64,000 nt of DNA from Sphingorhabdus profundilacus (GCF_009769755.1 NZ_SDWJ01000001.1:496001-560000), one strand, 5' to 3'; counted from the stretch's first letter, positions 33,018 through 42,289 are shown. Notes: generated by a model from the sequence alone, not told the origin. Translations and numbers: made by a program.

Positions 33018-34394
33018 TCAGGCATTAGGGGTGCCGGATTTTAACCGGCTCTTGATCCAATATGCCGCCAGAAATGCGGCGCTGACAAGGACGCTCGTCC
33101 ACAGCTCAATCGAATGCGTTGCCGACAGGCCCATCAGGGCCAATACGCCCAGCATACCTGCGATGGCCCCCCATGTGCCAAAGGGATGGAACCACATTTT
33201 GATTTTCAGACGTTCGGGCGCCTCCGCCTCATATTTCGCGCGCAGGCGTAACTGCGCCCATGCAATCAGCAGGTAGATGAACAGCATGATTGCACCCGAT
33301 GCATTGACCAGAAAGTTGAACACCCGGTCCGGCGACAGCACGGATGCCGCCAGGGCGAAATAGCTGAACAGGCTGGCGATCAATATGGCGCGGGCAGGGA
33401 CACGGGCCTTGCTCAGCTGCACACAGGATTGCGGTGCATCGCCATTTTTGGCGAGGCCGAACATCGCGCGCGAGGTGATGTAGATGCCCGAATTCAGGCA
33501 GGACAATACCGCCACCAGCACGATGCTGTTCATGATCAGGTCCGCTGCGGGATAGCCCATGACGCGCAGGGCCTGGGCAAAGGGCGACACGCCGACTTCG
33601 ATTTCGTCCCATGGCACGATGGACACGATCATCAGGATCGACAGCACGAAGAATATAAGGATGCGGACGGAAACCGATATGGTCATGCGGGCAATCGTGC
33701 TCGATCCCTCTTCGGATTCGGCAGCGGCGAGTGTCGCGATTTCGGCCCCGCACAGGGAGAAGATGGTGGTCGATACGCCGACGAAGATGACGGCGATGCC
33801 CGCTGGGGCAAATCCGCCATGTTCGGTCAAATTCCCGAAAGTCGGGCCGTCGGGAGAAGTCACGCCCGTGGCATAGGCTGCGGCGGCCAGAATGAAGGCG
33901 ATGATCGCCACCACCTTGGTCGAGGCGAACCAGAATTCAAACTCGCCATAGGATTTGGCGGACATCAGGTTCACTGCGGTCAATATCGCCATCAGGACGA
34001 CGCCAATCTCCCAGACTTCCAGCATGGGGAACCAGCTGTTGATTATCTTCGCGCCTGCGATGGCTTCAATGGCAATCACGACGACCCAGAAATACCAATA
34101 GAGCCAACCCACCAGAAATCCGGCCCAATTGCCGACGCCGGCCCGGGCGAAGTCGGGGAAGGTTTGGGTCCCCGGCATGGCCATCGCCATTTCCGAAATC
34201 ATCCGCATCACGAGAAGCACGAGAAACCCGGCCAAGGCATAGCTGATCACCGCTGCCGGTCCGATCGTGCTGATTGCGGTGGATGACCCTACGAACAGCC
34301 CCGCGCCGATAATGCCGCCAAATGTGATCATCGACACATGGCGCGATTTGAGTGACCGGCTTAGCTCATTCGGCGCCGCAATGCTTGATTCCAT
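33018..34394 (-). CDS. APC-family amino-acid permease (GABA permease-like)
   Basis: Inner-membrane amino-acid/proton symporter, 458 residues, about 12 membrane segments. The APC signature GGIIGAGLFVGSS lies in the first segment after a short LSRSLKSRH cytoplasmic tail. I use ATG 34394 (MESSIAAPNELS) because GAGGGGG lies just upstream; the 7-codon extension to 34415 begins at TTG and would contain that SD. It lies 17 bp after the Lrp gene and before the omega-aminotransferase, suggesting uptake of beta-alanine, GABA or a similar omega-amino acid. Confidence 0.9.
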   Translation of the reverse strand: MESSIAAPNELSRSLKSRHVSMITFGGIIGAGLFVGSSTAISTIGPAAVISYALAGFLVLLVMRMISEMAMAMPGTQTFPDFARAGVGNWAGFLVGWLYWYFWVVVIAIEAIAGAKIINSWFPMLEVWEIGVVLMAILTAVNLMSAKSYGEFEFWFASTKVVAIIAFILAAAAYATGVTSPDGPTFGNLTEHGGFAPAGIAVIFVGVSTTIFSLCGAEIATLAAAESEEGSSTIARMTISVSVRILIFFVLSILMIVSIVPWDEIEVGVSPFAQALRVMGYPAADLIMNSIVLVAVLSCLNSGIYITSRAMFGLAKNGDAPQSCVQLSKARVPARAILIASLFSYFALAASVLSPDRVFNFLVNASGAIMLFIYLLIAWAQLRLRAKYEAEAPERLKIKMWFHPFGTWGAIAGMLGVLALMGLSATHSIELWTSVLVSAAFLAAYWIKSRLKSGTPNA

Positions 34395-34411
34395 CAAAAT
34401 ATCCCCCTCGT

Positions 34412-34891
34412 TCAACGGGGTTGTAGCGTCGGTACGGCGGTCTTGTAAATGACGGGTCGCAAGGCAAAGCTGGTGGTAACATTCGCAACGCCGTTGACCT
34501 TTGTCAGACGCCGTCGGAGGAAGTCCTCAAACTGGGTGAGCGAGCTTACCAATATGCGGAGCTGATAGTCGGCTTCGCCCGTCATCAGATAGCAATCCAT
34601 CACCTCGGGAAAGCCCGCTACCGCCGTTTCGAACTCCTGCAAATGACGGTCATCCTGTTGATCAAGGCGAACGCGGACGAAGGCGGTGACGGACAGGCCA
34701 ACCTTGTCCGGGTCGACCAATGCCACATAGCGCGCGATGGTGCCGTTCGCTTCCAACTGGCGGACGCGGCGCAGGCAGGGGCTGGGGGACAGGCCGACGC
34801 GGTCGGACAGCTCCTGATTGGACATACGGCCATCGGCCTGAAGCAAATCGATGATTTTGCGGTCTATCGCGTCCAACGGATTTTCTGGCAT
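34412..34891 (-). CDS. Lrp/AsnC-family transcriptional regulator
   Basis: A 159-residue feast/famine regulator: N-terminal helix-turn-helix (LDAIDRKIIDLLQADGRMSN, ELSDRVGLSPSPCLRRV) and a C-terminal RAM ligand domain with MDCYLMTGEADYQLRI. Length is standard. It is first in the run Lrp - permease - aminotransferase and divergent from the transketolase-like gene (130 bp between starts), so it probably controls both sides in response to an amino acid. Confidence 0.92.
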   Translation of the reverse strand: MPENPLDAIDRKIIDLLQADGRMSNQELSDRVGLSPSPCLRRVRQLEANGTIARYVALVDPDKVGLSVTAFVRVRLDQQDDRHLQEFETAVAGFPEVMDCYLMTGEADYQLRILVSSLTQFEDFLRRRLTKVNGVANVTTSFALRPVIYKTAVPTLQPR

Positions 34892-35021
34892 GTTATGTCT
34901 CTATTTTTAGCAATGCTGGGATAATCTGCCAAAAATATGCCGCATAACCCTGCTATACGCAAGGACATGCTCACGCCCGCTGGCTAAACTCCGCACCATC
35001 AGGATTCCGGGACAACTTATA

Positions 35022-37364
35022 ATGGCGACCAAATTTGCGGATGCGCGCGAAGAAAAGATAGCGGCCATCGAGGCGCTGGACACGCGGCTGCGCTGGCTGT
35101 CGTCCTGGACGGTGCATAACGCCAACCACATCCGCAAAAAGCGTGATGGCCTGAAGGTGGGCGGCCATCAGGCAAGCTGTGCCTCCATGACCGCCATCAT
35201 GGCGGCACTCTATTTCCATGCCCTGCGGCCCAATGACAAGGTGTCCGTGAAACCGCATGCAGGACCGGTGCTGCAGGCGATCCACTATATGCTCGGCAAC
35301 CAGACGTTGGAGCAGTTGCAGCAGTTCCGCGCATTGGGCGGCGCACAAAGCTATCCATCGCGCACCAAGGATAAAATCCCGGTCGATTTTTCCACCGGGT
35401 CCGTGGGTCTAGGCGTGGCGATCACTGCATTTTCGAGCCTGGTGCAAGATTATCTGATCGCACGCGGGGCGATGGCGGAGGCTGATGCTGGCCGCATGAT
35501 CTCGCTAATGGGCGATGCCGAACTTGATGAAGGCAATATCTATGAATGCCTGATCGAGGGCTATAAGCATGACATCCGCAACTGCTGGTGGGTGGTCGAT
35601 TATAACCGCCAGTCGTTGGACAGCACGACCGCGGACCGGATGTTCCGACGCTTTGACGACATATTTGAAACATGTGGATGGCGCGTCGTAACTTTAAAAC
35701 ACGGAAAGCTGCAACATGCGGCATTTGCCCGGCCCGGCGGAAAATCGCTGGAAGACTGGATTGAAAATTGCCCGAATGCGGATTTTGCGGTGCTCACCTA
35801 TCAGGGCGGCGCGGCCTGGCGAGAGCGATTGCTTTCGGACATTGGTGGCAAACCTCATGTCAGAAAGCTGATTGAAAGCTTCGATGACGACGGTCTTGCC
35901 GCGTTGATGACCAATTTGGGCGGGCATTGCATCGCCTCGTTGATGGAGGCATTTGACAGCGCCGACGATGACCGGCCAACGCTGTTTATCGCCTATACGG
36001 TCAAAGGCTATGGCCTTCCGCTTGCCGGGCACAAGGACAATCATTCCGGTATGATGAACCCTGCCCAGATTGAGCAGCTTCGCGCGACGATGGGCATAGA
36101 AGCAGGACAGGAATGGGAGCCATTTGCAGGCTTGGGCGGTAATATGGCTGCGCGCCTTAAAAGCTTTATGTCTGAAAGCGCACTAGCAAAAAAGCCGATG
36201 GAAGCAGACCCTGCGGCCGTTCTGGTACCGGCGCATTTTGCCGTTCCGTCGGGCGACACGCAATCGACGCAGGCGGCTTTTGGCCATGTCTTGCTTGATC
36301 TTGCCAAATCGTCCGAAGAATTGGCGGACCGGATCGTTACGACGGCCCCTGATGTAACCCAGACCACAAATTTGGGCGGTTTTGTCAATCAACGCGGCCT
36401 TTTTCGCCGGTCGCAAGTTGCCGATATCTTTCGCGAGGCCAAAATTCCCTCGGCGCAAAAATGGGCGGCGCATGCGGCGGGACAGCATATTGAATTGGGC
36501 ATTGCCGAAAACAACTTTTTCCTTTTGCTCACATCGCTTGGCCTTGCTGCACCGCATTTCGGGACCCGTCTGATTCCGGTCGGGACGGTTTATGATCCGT
36601 TCATTTCTCGTGGATTGGATGCGCTGAACTATGGCTGCTATTCCGACGCCCGCTTTCTTTTGGTTGGCACGCCATCCGGCCTGACTTTGGGTCCGGAAGG
36701 CGGGGCACACCAGTCTATCAACACACCCTTAATCGGCATGGGTCAGCCCGGACTTGCCTATTTCGAACCAGCCTATGCCGATGAAGTCGCCCTGTTCATG
36801 CGCTGGGCCTTTGAACATTTGCAAAGGCCGGATGGCAGCTCGGTTTATTTAAGGCTCAGCACCCGCCAGATTCCGCAAGTCACCCGCGAAAGCTCTGCTT
36901 GGCAAGACGATGCCTTGAAAGGCGCATATTGGCTGCGTCCCCCAGCAGCTGGGGCAGAAGCCGCTATTGCGTTCACCGGTGCAATTGCGCCTGAAATATT
37001 GGACGCTTGGGAAGAGTTGCTGGATGATATTCCTGGCCTAGGGGTTTTGAACGTGACATCCCCCGACCTGCTCCATCGCGACTGGTCTGCCCGCAAGGCC
37101 GCAAGGTGGACGGGCGGGCAAGCTGCGCCTTGCCATGCAGATATGTTACTATCGGCTTTGTCCCCCAATGCGTCGCTGGTCACAGTAATCGACGGGTCGC
37201 CTGCGGCCTTGTCCTGGCTTGGCGGCGTACGGGCGATGCGGGTCAGTCCGCTGGGTACGGACCGCTTTGGTCAAACCGGCGACTTGCCCGACCTCTACCG
37301 GTCATATCGTCTCGATAAACATGCAATCATCGACGCGATGGCGGAATTATTTCTCAGGCCTTGA
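35022..37364 (+). CDS. Thiamine-diphosphate transketolase-like protein related to homodimeric pyruvate dehydrogenase E1
   Basis: A 780-residue ThDP enzyme with N-terminal pyrophosphate domain, central pyrimidine domain and C-terminal transketolase domain. The N-terminus has GGHQASCASMTAIMAAL and FSTGSVGLGVAITAF. The ThDP/metal motif is GDAELDEGNIYECLIEGY followed by DYNRQSLD, much closer to AceE (GDGEMDEPE..., NLQRLDG) than to TktA. TVKGYGLPLAG also recalls AceE. It is about 100 residues shorter than AceE, and no E2/E3 genes are nearby. It may therefore act on a 2-oxo acid or ketose outside a classical complex. Divergent from Lrp; its 3' end overlaps the convergent cysteine-cluster gene by 11 bp. 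Confidence 0.85.
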   Translation: MATKFADAREEKIAAIEALDTRLRWLSSWTVHNANHIRKKRDGLKVGGHQASCASMTAIMAALYFHALRPNDKVSVKPHAGPVLQAIHYMLGNQTLEQLQQFRALGGAQSYPSRTKDKIPVDFSTGSVGLGVAITAFSSLVQDYLIARGAMAEADAGRMISLMGDAELDEGNIYECLIEGYKHDIRNCWWVVDYNRQSLDSTTADRMFRRFDDIFETCGWRVVTLKHGKLQHAAFARPGGKSLEDWIENCPNADFAVLTYQGGAAWRERLLSDIGGKPHVRKLIESFDDDGLAALMTNLGGHCIASLMEAFDSADDDRPTLFIAYTVKGYGLPLAGHKDNHSGMMNPAQIEQLRATMGIEAGQEWEPFAGLGGNMAARLKSFMSESALAKKPMEADPAAVLVPAHFAVPSGDTQSTQAAFGHVLLDLAKSSEELADRIVTTAPDVTQTTNLGGFVNQRGLFRRSQVADIFREAKIPSAQKWAAHAAGQHIELGIAENNFFLLLTSLGLAAPHFGTRLIPVGTVYDPFISRGLDALNYGCYSDARFLLVGTPSGLTLGPEGGAHQSINTPLIGMGQPGLAYFEPAYADEVALFMRWAFEHLQRPDGSSVYLRLSTRQIPQVTRESSAWQDDALKGAYWLRPPAAGAEAAIAFTGAIAPEILDAWEELLDDIPGLGVLNVTSPDLLHRDWSARKAARWTGGQAAPCHADMLLSALSPNASLVTVIDGSPAALSWLGGVRAMRVSPLGTDRFGQTGDLPDLYRSYRLDKHAIIDAMAELFLRP

Positions 37365-37917
37365 CTGTATCAGCAGTCAATTTGACCGCCGGTTTGGCGA
37401 CCAATGCTTCGAAGCAGCTCCAGATAAGTGCTTTGACAGCGGGAAGGTCGCGGGCGGCGATGGCGGGGGCCAGTTGATCGTTCAAAAATGACCGGTGCGA
37501 AAACAGGCCGACACCTTGTGGGACATCAAGATAGACCGCAGTTTCGCTCTCGACAAATCCGGCCAGCATCCCGGCGAATTTATCGGTGCGTAAAATATCT
37601 GGCGAACCGGTCAAGATCAAAGTTACCCCGAAAAGATAGCCGGGCGGTGGCGGTGTATCGGTTGGAATCATCATGATACCGCTCATATCAGGCCGCCACG
37701 TCTCATCCATTTCGGGTAAACTGCGCCACAGGCAATAATAGTCGCGGCAAACATTTGGCCGCGTTGTGTAGATAACGCAACCTTGGCCTAAGCTGCAATG
37801 ACTGCATGTCACACCGGGAAGCTTGTGCATCCCGTCATCAAGGATCGCCAATTCCTTGCAGCAAGCCGTACAGCTTCCGCATTCCCGTCCGGGGACGATA
37901 TAGTGTTCGTTTTCCAG
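37354..37917 (-). CDS. YkgJ-family cysteine-cluster protein, probable CTG start
   Basis: Small metal-binding protein of unknown role. The family motif CxxCxxCC is present as ECGSCTACCKELA, followed by TCSHCSLGQGCVIYTTRP and NVCRDYYCLW, giving about nine cysteines suited to zinc or an iron-sulfur cluster. A frame beginning at TTG 37851 would cut off the essential first CxxCxxCC motif. Extending upstream, the only usable initiator before an in-frame TGA is CTG at 37917, with AAGGTGA ending 6 nt before it. That gives 187 residues starting (M)ENEHYIVPGRECGSC. An alternative is a frameshift near the start. It lies 49 bp downstream of the sulfotransferase. Confidence 0.72.
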   Translation of the reverse strand: MENEHYIVPGRECGSCTACCKELAILDDGMHKLPGVTCSHCSLGQGCVIYTTRPNVCRDYYCLWRSLPEMDETWRPDMSGIMMIPTDTPPPPGYLFGVTLILTGSPDILRTDKFAGMLAGFVESETAVYLDVPQGVGLFSHRSFLNDQLAPAIAARDLPAVKALIWSCFEALVAKPAVKLTADTVKA

Positions 37918-37966
37918 CTTGCTTCACCTTCCGAAGGCTCAGAATTAAACGCCGAATTTCTCAAAT

Positions 37967-38881
37967 TTATGACGACGGGCTGCTGGGCAGCATCAACCCC
38001 AGCACTTTTGCGACTGCTATAATCGTAAGTCGCTCGGCAGGACCAACTTTGTTCCAGTCCGCTTCGCGTTTGGAAATTCTTATCGGTCCCTTGTCAAAGC
38101 GGTCGGGGTTGCCGTTGAGCGAGTGATAATTGTCTTTTGACTTGACCGAAGTCGCGTCAATCCATGCAGGGGCGGGCTTGGTTGGCAGCGACAATGCCGC
38201 AAGCGCGTTGCCTAATGTGCGCTCGGGGCGCGCGCATAATTCTCCATAATCTACCCGCGCAACCGGCGTGGCCTTCCCCAGTCGTTTGACGAGATACTCG
38301 ACTTTCCACCAATCGGTCGCAGCGGCGGCGACCGACATGCGTTTCATTTCTTGCCCCATGCCGGGGTCAAATTTGGCAGATCGCCAGGAGAGGATCACGT
38401 CGGCCGGATCGCGATAAAGGTGGATAATCCGGACCTTGGGATGGCAGGCCATGAGCCATGCGCGCGGACCGGCCTTGGAACTATCGACAAGGACCGAACT
38501 GCCCGATGCACCGGCAACGGCTTCAAAAATTCGGAACTGGATATCGAGAAAGTGTTGGACATCCCGATTTTCACGAAGGGATTTAATATCAAAGCGATGG
38601 CTGGCGATAAAAGAAGTGCGACAAACCCGGTCTTCGAGTTCCCTCAATTCGGCCAGTACCGATGCGTCAATTGCCGCTGTTTTTAAGACGGGTTGCCAAA
38701 AACTATCTGATATGAATGGCGCCGCGCATGAACATGTAATATCCGTTTCAGGTAAACGCCATAAGCAATGAAACTCTCCTAACGCCGAAACGCAATCGGA
38801 AGAATGAATAATTCTTTCCAAAAGCGTGGAGCCGCTTCTGCCGGAGCCTGATATATAAATAATACTTTGCAAATTTGTCAT
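37967..38881 (-). CDS. Sulfotransferase family protein
   Basis: PAPS-dependent sulfotransferase-like enzyme of 304 residues. The 5'-phosphosulfate loop is YISGSGRSGSTLLERII (residues 9-25) and the 3'-phosphate region is VRIIHLYRDPADVILSW. No signal peptide is present. It is divergent from a glycan-type acyltransferase/glycosyltransferase set, so the acceptor may be a surface polysaccharide or lipid; this is inferred from position only. Confidence 0.85.
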   Translation of the reverse strand: MTNLQSIIYISGSGRSGSTLLERIIHSSDCVSALGEFHCLWRLPETDITCSCAAPFISDSFWQPVLKTAAIDASVLAELRELEDRVCRTSFIASHRFDIKSLRENRDVQHFLDIQFRIFEAVAGASGSSVLVDSSKAGPRAWLMACHPKVRIIHLYRDPADVILSWRSAKFDPGMGQEMKRMSVAAAATDWWKVEYLVKRLGKATPVARVDYGELCARPERTLGNALAALSLPTKPAPAWIDATSVKSKDNYHSLNGNPDRFDKGPIRISKREADWNKVGPAERLTIIAVAKVLGLMLPSSPSS

Positions 38882-38923
38882 GATATATTCTATTTTTATT
38901 GGATTTATGGAAATTATAATTAA

Positions 38924-38939
38924 AATGTAATATTACATT
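38924..38939. promoter_or_regulatory. Perfect 16-bp palindrome in an AT-rich divergent region
   Basis: AATGTAATATTACATT is a perfect dyad. It sits in the strongly AT-rich 119-bp region between the divergent sulfotransferase and acyltransferase starts, making it a candidate operator or overlapping promoter element. Confidence 0.45.
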
Positions 38940-39000
38940 ATTATTACTATGAGATAAATAGTTGCGCGCCTTCACTTTGTTTTGCTAGCTGCGCCTTAAA

Positions 39001-40053
39001 ATGTCTAGCCTCGAATCTTCCAGACTTGCTTTTGTCGATACGCTGCGGCTGTTCGCGGCAGCACTTGTCGTGTTCCAGCATCTGGCGGAGCGATATCCCG
39101 CCACGGCGACCCAGCCACTGGTTGAACTTGGGCCGGGCGTTATGGGAGTCGTGCTGTTTTTTCTGATCAGCGGCTATGTGATACCTTTTTCCGTCCGGAA
39201 TGGCCTTGACCCAATGGCATTTTTGATACGACGGTTGTGCCGTATCTATCCGCTGTTTTTGGCGGCAATTTGTGGTGTTGCGATTGGTGGCTGGACCGGC
39301 TTGCTCGACCAATGGGCATATTTGTCCGGCATCAGTTACTGGCGTTGGGCAGCCAATCTATTGCTGGTTCAGGACTTTGTCGGTGTTCCGGCTATTTTGG
39401 GCGTTAGCTGGACCTTGATAATTGAACTGATCTGGTATGCTCTTTTTGCGGTGGCCATTTCGATTTACAAAGAACGCGCTGCGTTGCTGCTTGCGATTAT
39501 GATGCCGACAATTTTGGTCGTCCTTGGCCTTGCGTCGCTTTGGATGGAAACGCGCATTCCGCTGGGGCGGCCGGCCATGATCTATGCGGCCATATTGGGA
39601 TATCAGGCATATCAATTCCATTCCGGAAAGCTTTCACGCAAACAGTTGGCGTTCGCTTTGGGAATTTTCCTGGCCGTGAGCTGGTTTACCAATATCATTG
39701 CATTTGGCATTTTTACGCATCCAAGCATAACATTGGCGCAAGCGCTCGGGCCTTGGACGATTGCACCCTTATTGTTCTTCGTCGTCTTGCTGGTCGATCG
39801 CATCAGAACCTCGCCGCTTATCAACAGCGGATTCCTGCCCTTGGCTGGAACGATCAGCTATTCGATCTATTTACTGCATCCCATAGCAAATGCCGCCGCC
39901 GACCAATATTTTGTACCATCGGCAAAAATACCGGCGGCTTTGGCGTTGACGGTCATTTTGTCGGTCCTTGGCTATCGGCTGGTCGAACGTCCCGGGATCG
40001 ATCTTGGTCGTTATCTGGTCAACCTCAAACGCTCCGGATTGGTCACGGCATGA
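39001..40053 (+). CDS. Membrane acyltransferase, acyltransferase-3 (OafA-like) family
   Basis: Polytopic membrane O-acyltransferase of 350 residues with about ten membrane segments. The N-terminus FVDTLRLFAAALVVFQHLAE is the classic acyltransferase-3 start with the catalytic-type histidine in the first segment, and RRLCRIYPLFL follows segment 2. It would acetylate or acylate a sugar during surface-glycan synthesis. Its stop overlaps the next acyltransferase start by 4 bp (ATGA). No C-terminal SGNH domain is present. Confidence 0.85.
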   Translation: MSSLESSRLAFVDTLRLFAAALVVFQHLAERYPATATQPLVELGPGVMGVVLFFLISGYVIPFSVRNGLDPMAFLIRRLCRIYPLFLAAICGVAIGGWTGLLDQWAYLSGISYWRWAANLLLVQDFVGVPAILGVSWTLIIELIWYALFAVAISIYKERAALLLAIMMPTILVVLGLASLWMETRIPLGRPAMIYAAILGYQAYQFHSGKLSRKQLAFALGIFLAVSWFTNIIAFGIFTHPSITLAQALGPWTIAPLLFFVVLLVDRIRTSPLINSGFLPLAGTISYSIYLLHPIANAAADQYFVPSAKIPAALALTVILSVLGYRLVERPGIDLGRYLVNLKRSGLVTA

Positions 40054-41078
40054 ACCGGATCAAATGGCTTGATTCCGCGCGCGGGCTGGGAATAATCCTG
40101 GTCGTCATCGGCCACGCATTGGGTGGCTTGATCGATTCCAAACTGGGTGCCAATCAGGACATTTTCCGCCAGCTATTTTTTTCGATCTACACATTCCATA
40201 TGCCGCTTTTTTTCCTGCTGTCGGGCCTGATGGTCACGAAACGCCTGGAAAAAGGGCAGGAGGTTTTTCTCAGGGGCCTGATACCTTCCATCGTTTGGCC
40301 CTATTTTTTGTGGTCGATAATCCAGTTCACGATCATTTACGGGCTAGGCACGCTGGTGAACCGTCCGGCAGAGAGTTATTGGCCGGTTATAGTGTCACTC
40401 CCGTGGAATACGGTGTCGCAATTCTGGTTTCTATATGCCCTGTTCTGGATGCATATATTGTCTGTGCTGCTCGTTCCTCGCTTGGGACGCGAGGGCTTCG
40501 TCCTTTTGGCGTTGGCGTTAAAATCTCTGGCGCTTATCCTGATTTTGCCGGTGCCGGTGAAGCTGGTTTGCAACCATTTGTTTTTTTATGCGGTCGGCGT
40601 TTGGCTGGCCACAGGTGGGCTTGAAACCCTTATCATAAAGCGCGGGCCGTGGTTAAAGTCTGTGGGCGTACCGCTCATTGCTGTGGCGACAATAGGGGCA
40701 ACATTGTTGGCAGTCCCGCGTTATGGCGCCGATATACCGTTGCTTTTGGCTGGATCACCCGAAATTGCAAATCTGGCATGGCGCTTCCCGGCTATGGCTG
40801 CTGCGATCATGGGTGTGGCCGCCGTCGTGGCGATTGCAAGCCTGCCGCGCATTGCCGGTTCCCGGATCCTTTTGTGGCTTGGCCGCATGACGATGCCGAT
40901 CTTTGTTCTGCACGTCATGTTTCTGGCAGGCACCCGCATTGTTCTGATGCGGTTGGATTTGGTTTCTAATCCGGCGCTTTTATTGGCAATCAGCGTTGCC
41001 GCTGGCCTGATCGGGCCGCTGATCGTCGAAAGAGTAACGCGCGCGCTAGGTCTTAATCGCTGGATAGGATTTCAATGA
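40050..41078 (+). CDS. Membrane acyltransferase, fucose-4-O-acetylase (NolL)-like
   Basis: A second polytopic acyltransferase, 342 residues from ATG 40050 (MNRIKWLDSARGLGIILVVIG). The first segment with the conserved GH pair (VVIGHALGG) and the FHMPLFFLLSGLM segment match the NolL/COG3594 type. The open frame extends upstream to 39540 but that part lies inside the preceding gene. Overlaps of 4 bp at both ends couple it to the first acyltransferase and the glycosyltransferase. Confidence 0.83.
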   Translation: MNRIKWLDSARGLGIILVVIGHALGGLIDSKLGANQDIFRQLFFSIYTFHMPLFFLLSGLMVTKRLEKGQEVFLRGLIPSIVWPYFLWSIIQFTIIYGLGTLVNRPAESYWPVIVSLPWNTVSQFWFLYALFWMHILSVLLVPRLGREGFVLLALALKSLALILILPVPVKLVCNHLFFYAVGVWLATGGLETLIIKRGPWLKSVGVPLIAVATIGATLLAVPRYGADIPLLLAGSPEIANLAWRFPAMAAAIMGVAAVVAIASLPRIAGSRILLWLGRMTMPIFVLHVMFLAGTRIVLMRLDLVSNPALLLAISVAAGLIGPLIVERVTRALGLNRWIGFQ

Positions 41079-42163
41079 AGACGGCCAACATCCTGCTCAA
41101 CGGCAAATTTCTGTCGGCGGCACCTACCGGCGTGCATCGCGTGGCGCAGGAACTGGGCAATGCGCTGGCGGATCTTGTTGCCGAAGGACATGAGTCGGTG
41201 CGCGGGCTGAACTTTGATGTGGGCTTGCCTTATGATGGACTGCAACGATCCGGTGCCATGCGTTTGCCGACCCGTGTGATAAAGCCATTCAGGGGCATAC
41301 CGTGGGAACAGATCAGCCTGCCGTTGAAGTCTGGTGACGCGACCTTGCTTAATCTGTGCAACATCGGTCCTGTCATTGCCCGCAATGCGGTGACAATGAT
41401 CCACGATGTGCAAGTCCATCTTTCGCCTGAATCCTATTCGAAGGGATTCAGGCTCTGGTACCATGCGGTGCAACCTTTGATGGCCAAGCGACACCGGCAT
41501 ATCCTGACAGTGTCGGAATTTTCGCGTCAGGAAATTGCAAAGGCGCAGTTGTGCAGCCTTGACCATATCTCGGTCGTGCACAACGGCGTTGACCATGTTT
41601 TGAACATGGCGTCCGATAACTCCATTATTACGAAGTGTGATCTGAACACTTCGCCTTATGTGTTGGCCCTATCGACCGTGCAGGCGCATAAAAACATCAG
41701 CCTGTTGATGAAGGCGTTCGCCGATAGCAGGCTGTCGGGCTTGAAACTCGTCCTGTTTGGCGGAACAGCGAAGGCATCGTTTGAGGCAATGGGAATTACG
41801 GTTCCTGATAATGTGGTTTTTGCAGGCCGGGTGAGCGACGGGGAGTTGCGCGCGCTCATCGAACACGCGCTCTGTCTGGCGTTTCCATCCACGACCGAAG
41901 GGTTCGGATTGCCGCCATTGGAGGCGATGCTGCTCGGTTGCCCGGCGATAGTTGCGCCTTGCGGGGCACTGCCAGAGGTGTGCGGCGACGCTGCGATCCA
42001 TTGCGCGCCGGATAAGGCACAAGAATGGGTTGAAGCGATCACAAGATTGTCGGATGACCCGGAATATCGTTCACAAGTTGCAAAAGCGGGCGCACATCAT
42101 GCGAGCCGGTTCACCTGGCGCGCGGCCGCGATAAAGCTGGCCGGAATTCTTACACAAATTTGA
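41075..42163 (+). CDS. Glycosyltransferase family 1/GT4 type
   Basis: GT-B-fold glycosyltransferase of 362 residues. The N-terminal acceptor domain has GKFLSAAPTGVHRVAQELG; the C-terminal donor domain has ALSTVQAHKNISLLMKAF and the EX7E motif in STTEGFGLPPLEAMLLGCP. It transfers a sugar from a nucleotide donor, probably retaining the anomer. Last gene of the three-gene acyltransferase-glycosyltransferase operon; 126 bp separate it from the TpsB gene, leaving room for a separate promoter. HMWC-type adhesin glycosylation is unlikely because this is not a GT41 enzyme. Confidence 0.87.
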   Translation: MKTANILLNGKFLSAAPTGVHRVAQELGNALADLVAEGHESVRGLNFDVGLPYDGLQRSGAMRLPTRVIKPFRGIPWEQISLPLKSGDATLLNLCNIGPVIARNAVTMIHDVQVHLSPESYSKGFRLWYHAVQPLMAKRHRHILTVSEFSRQEIAKAQLCSLDHISVVHNGVDHVLNMASDNSIITKCDLNTSPYVLALSTVQAHKNISLLMKAFADSRLSGLKLVLFGGTAKASFEAMGITVPDNVVFAGRVSDGELRALIEHALCLAFPSTTEGFGLPPLEAMLLGCPAIVAPCGALPEVCGDAAIHCAPDKAQEWVEAITRLSDDPEYRSQVAKAGAHHASRFTWRAAAIKLAGILTQI

Positions 42164-42289
42164 TGGTTAAAATTTAGTTAGTCACAGAACTGAAACGCTG
42201 ACGCCTTCGAATCTACATGAACCCCGCGCAGAGGGTGTCCGACCCGAGTTCTACATTCTCAATAAACCGTCAGGGATTCTGCTGCTTCT

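Noticed and set aside
39540-40049. Upstream extension of the second acyltransferase to 512 residues
   Set aside because: The extra part lies in another frame of the first acyltransferase; the ATG at 40050 gives the normal family N-terminus and the usual ATGA overlap.
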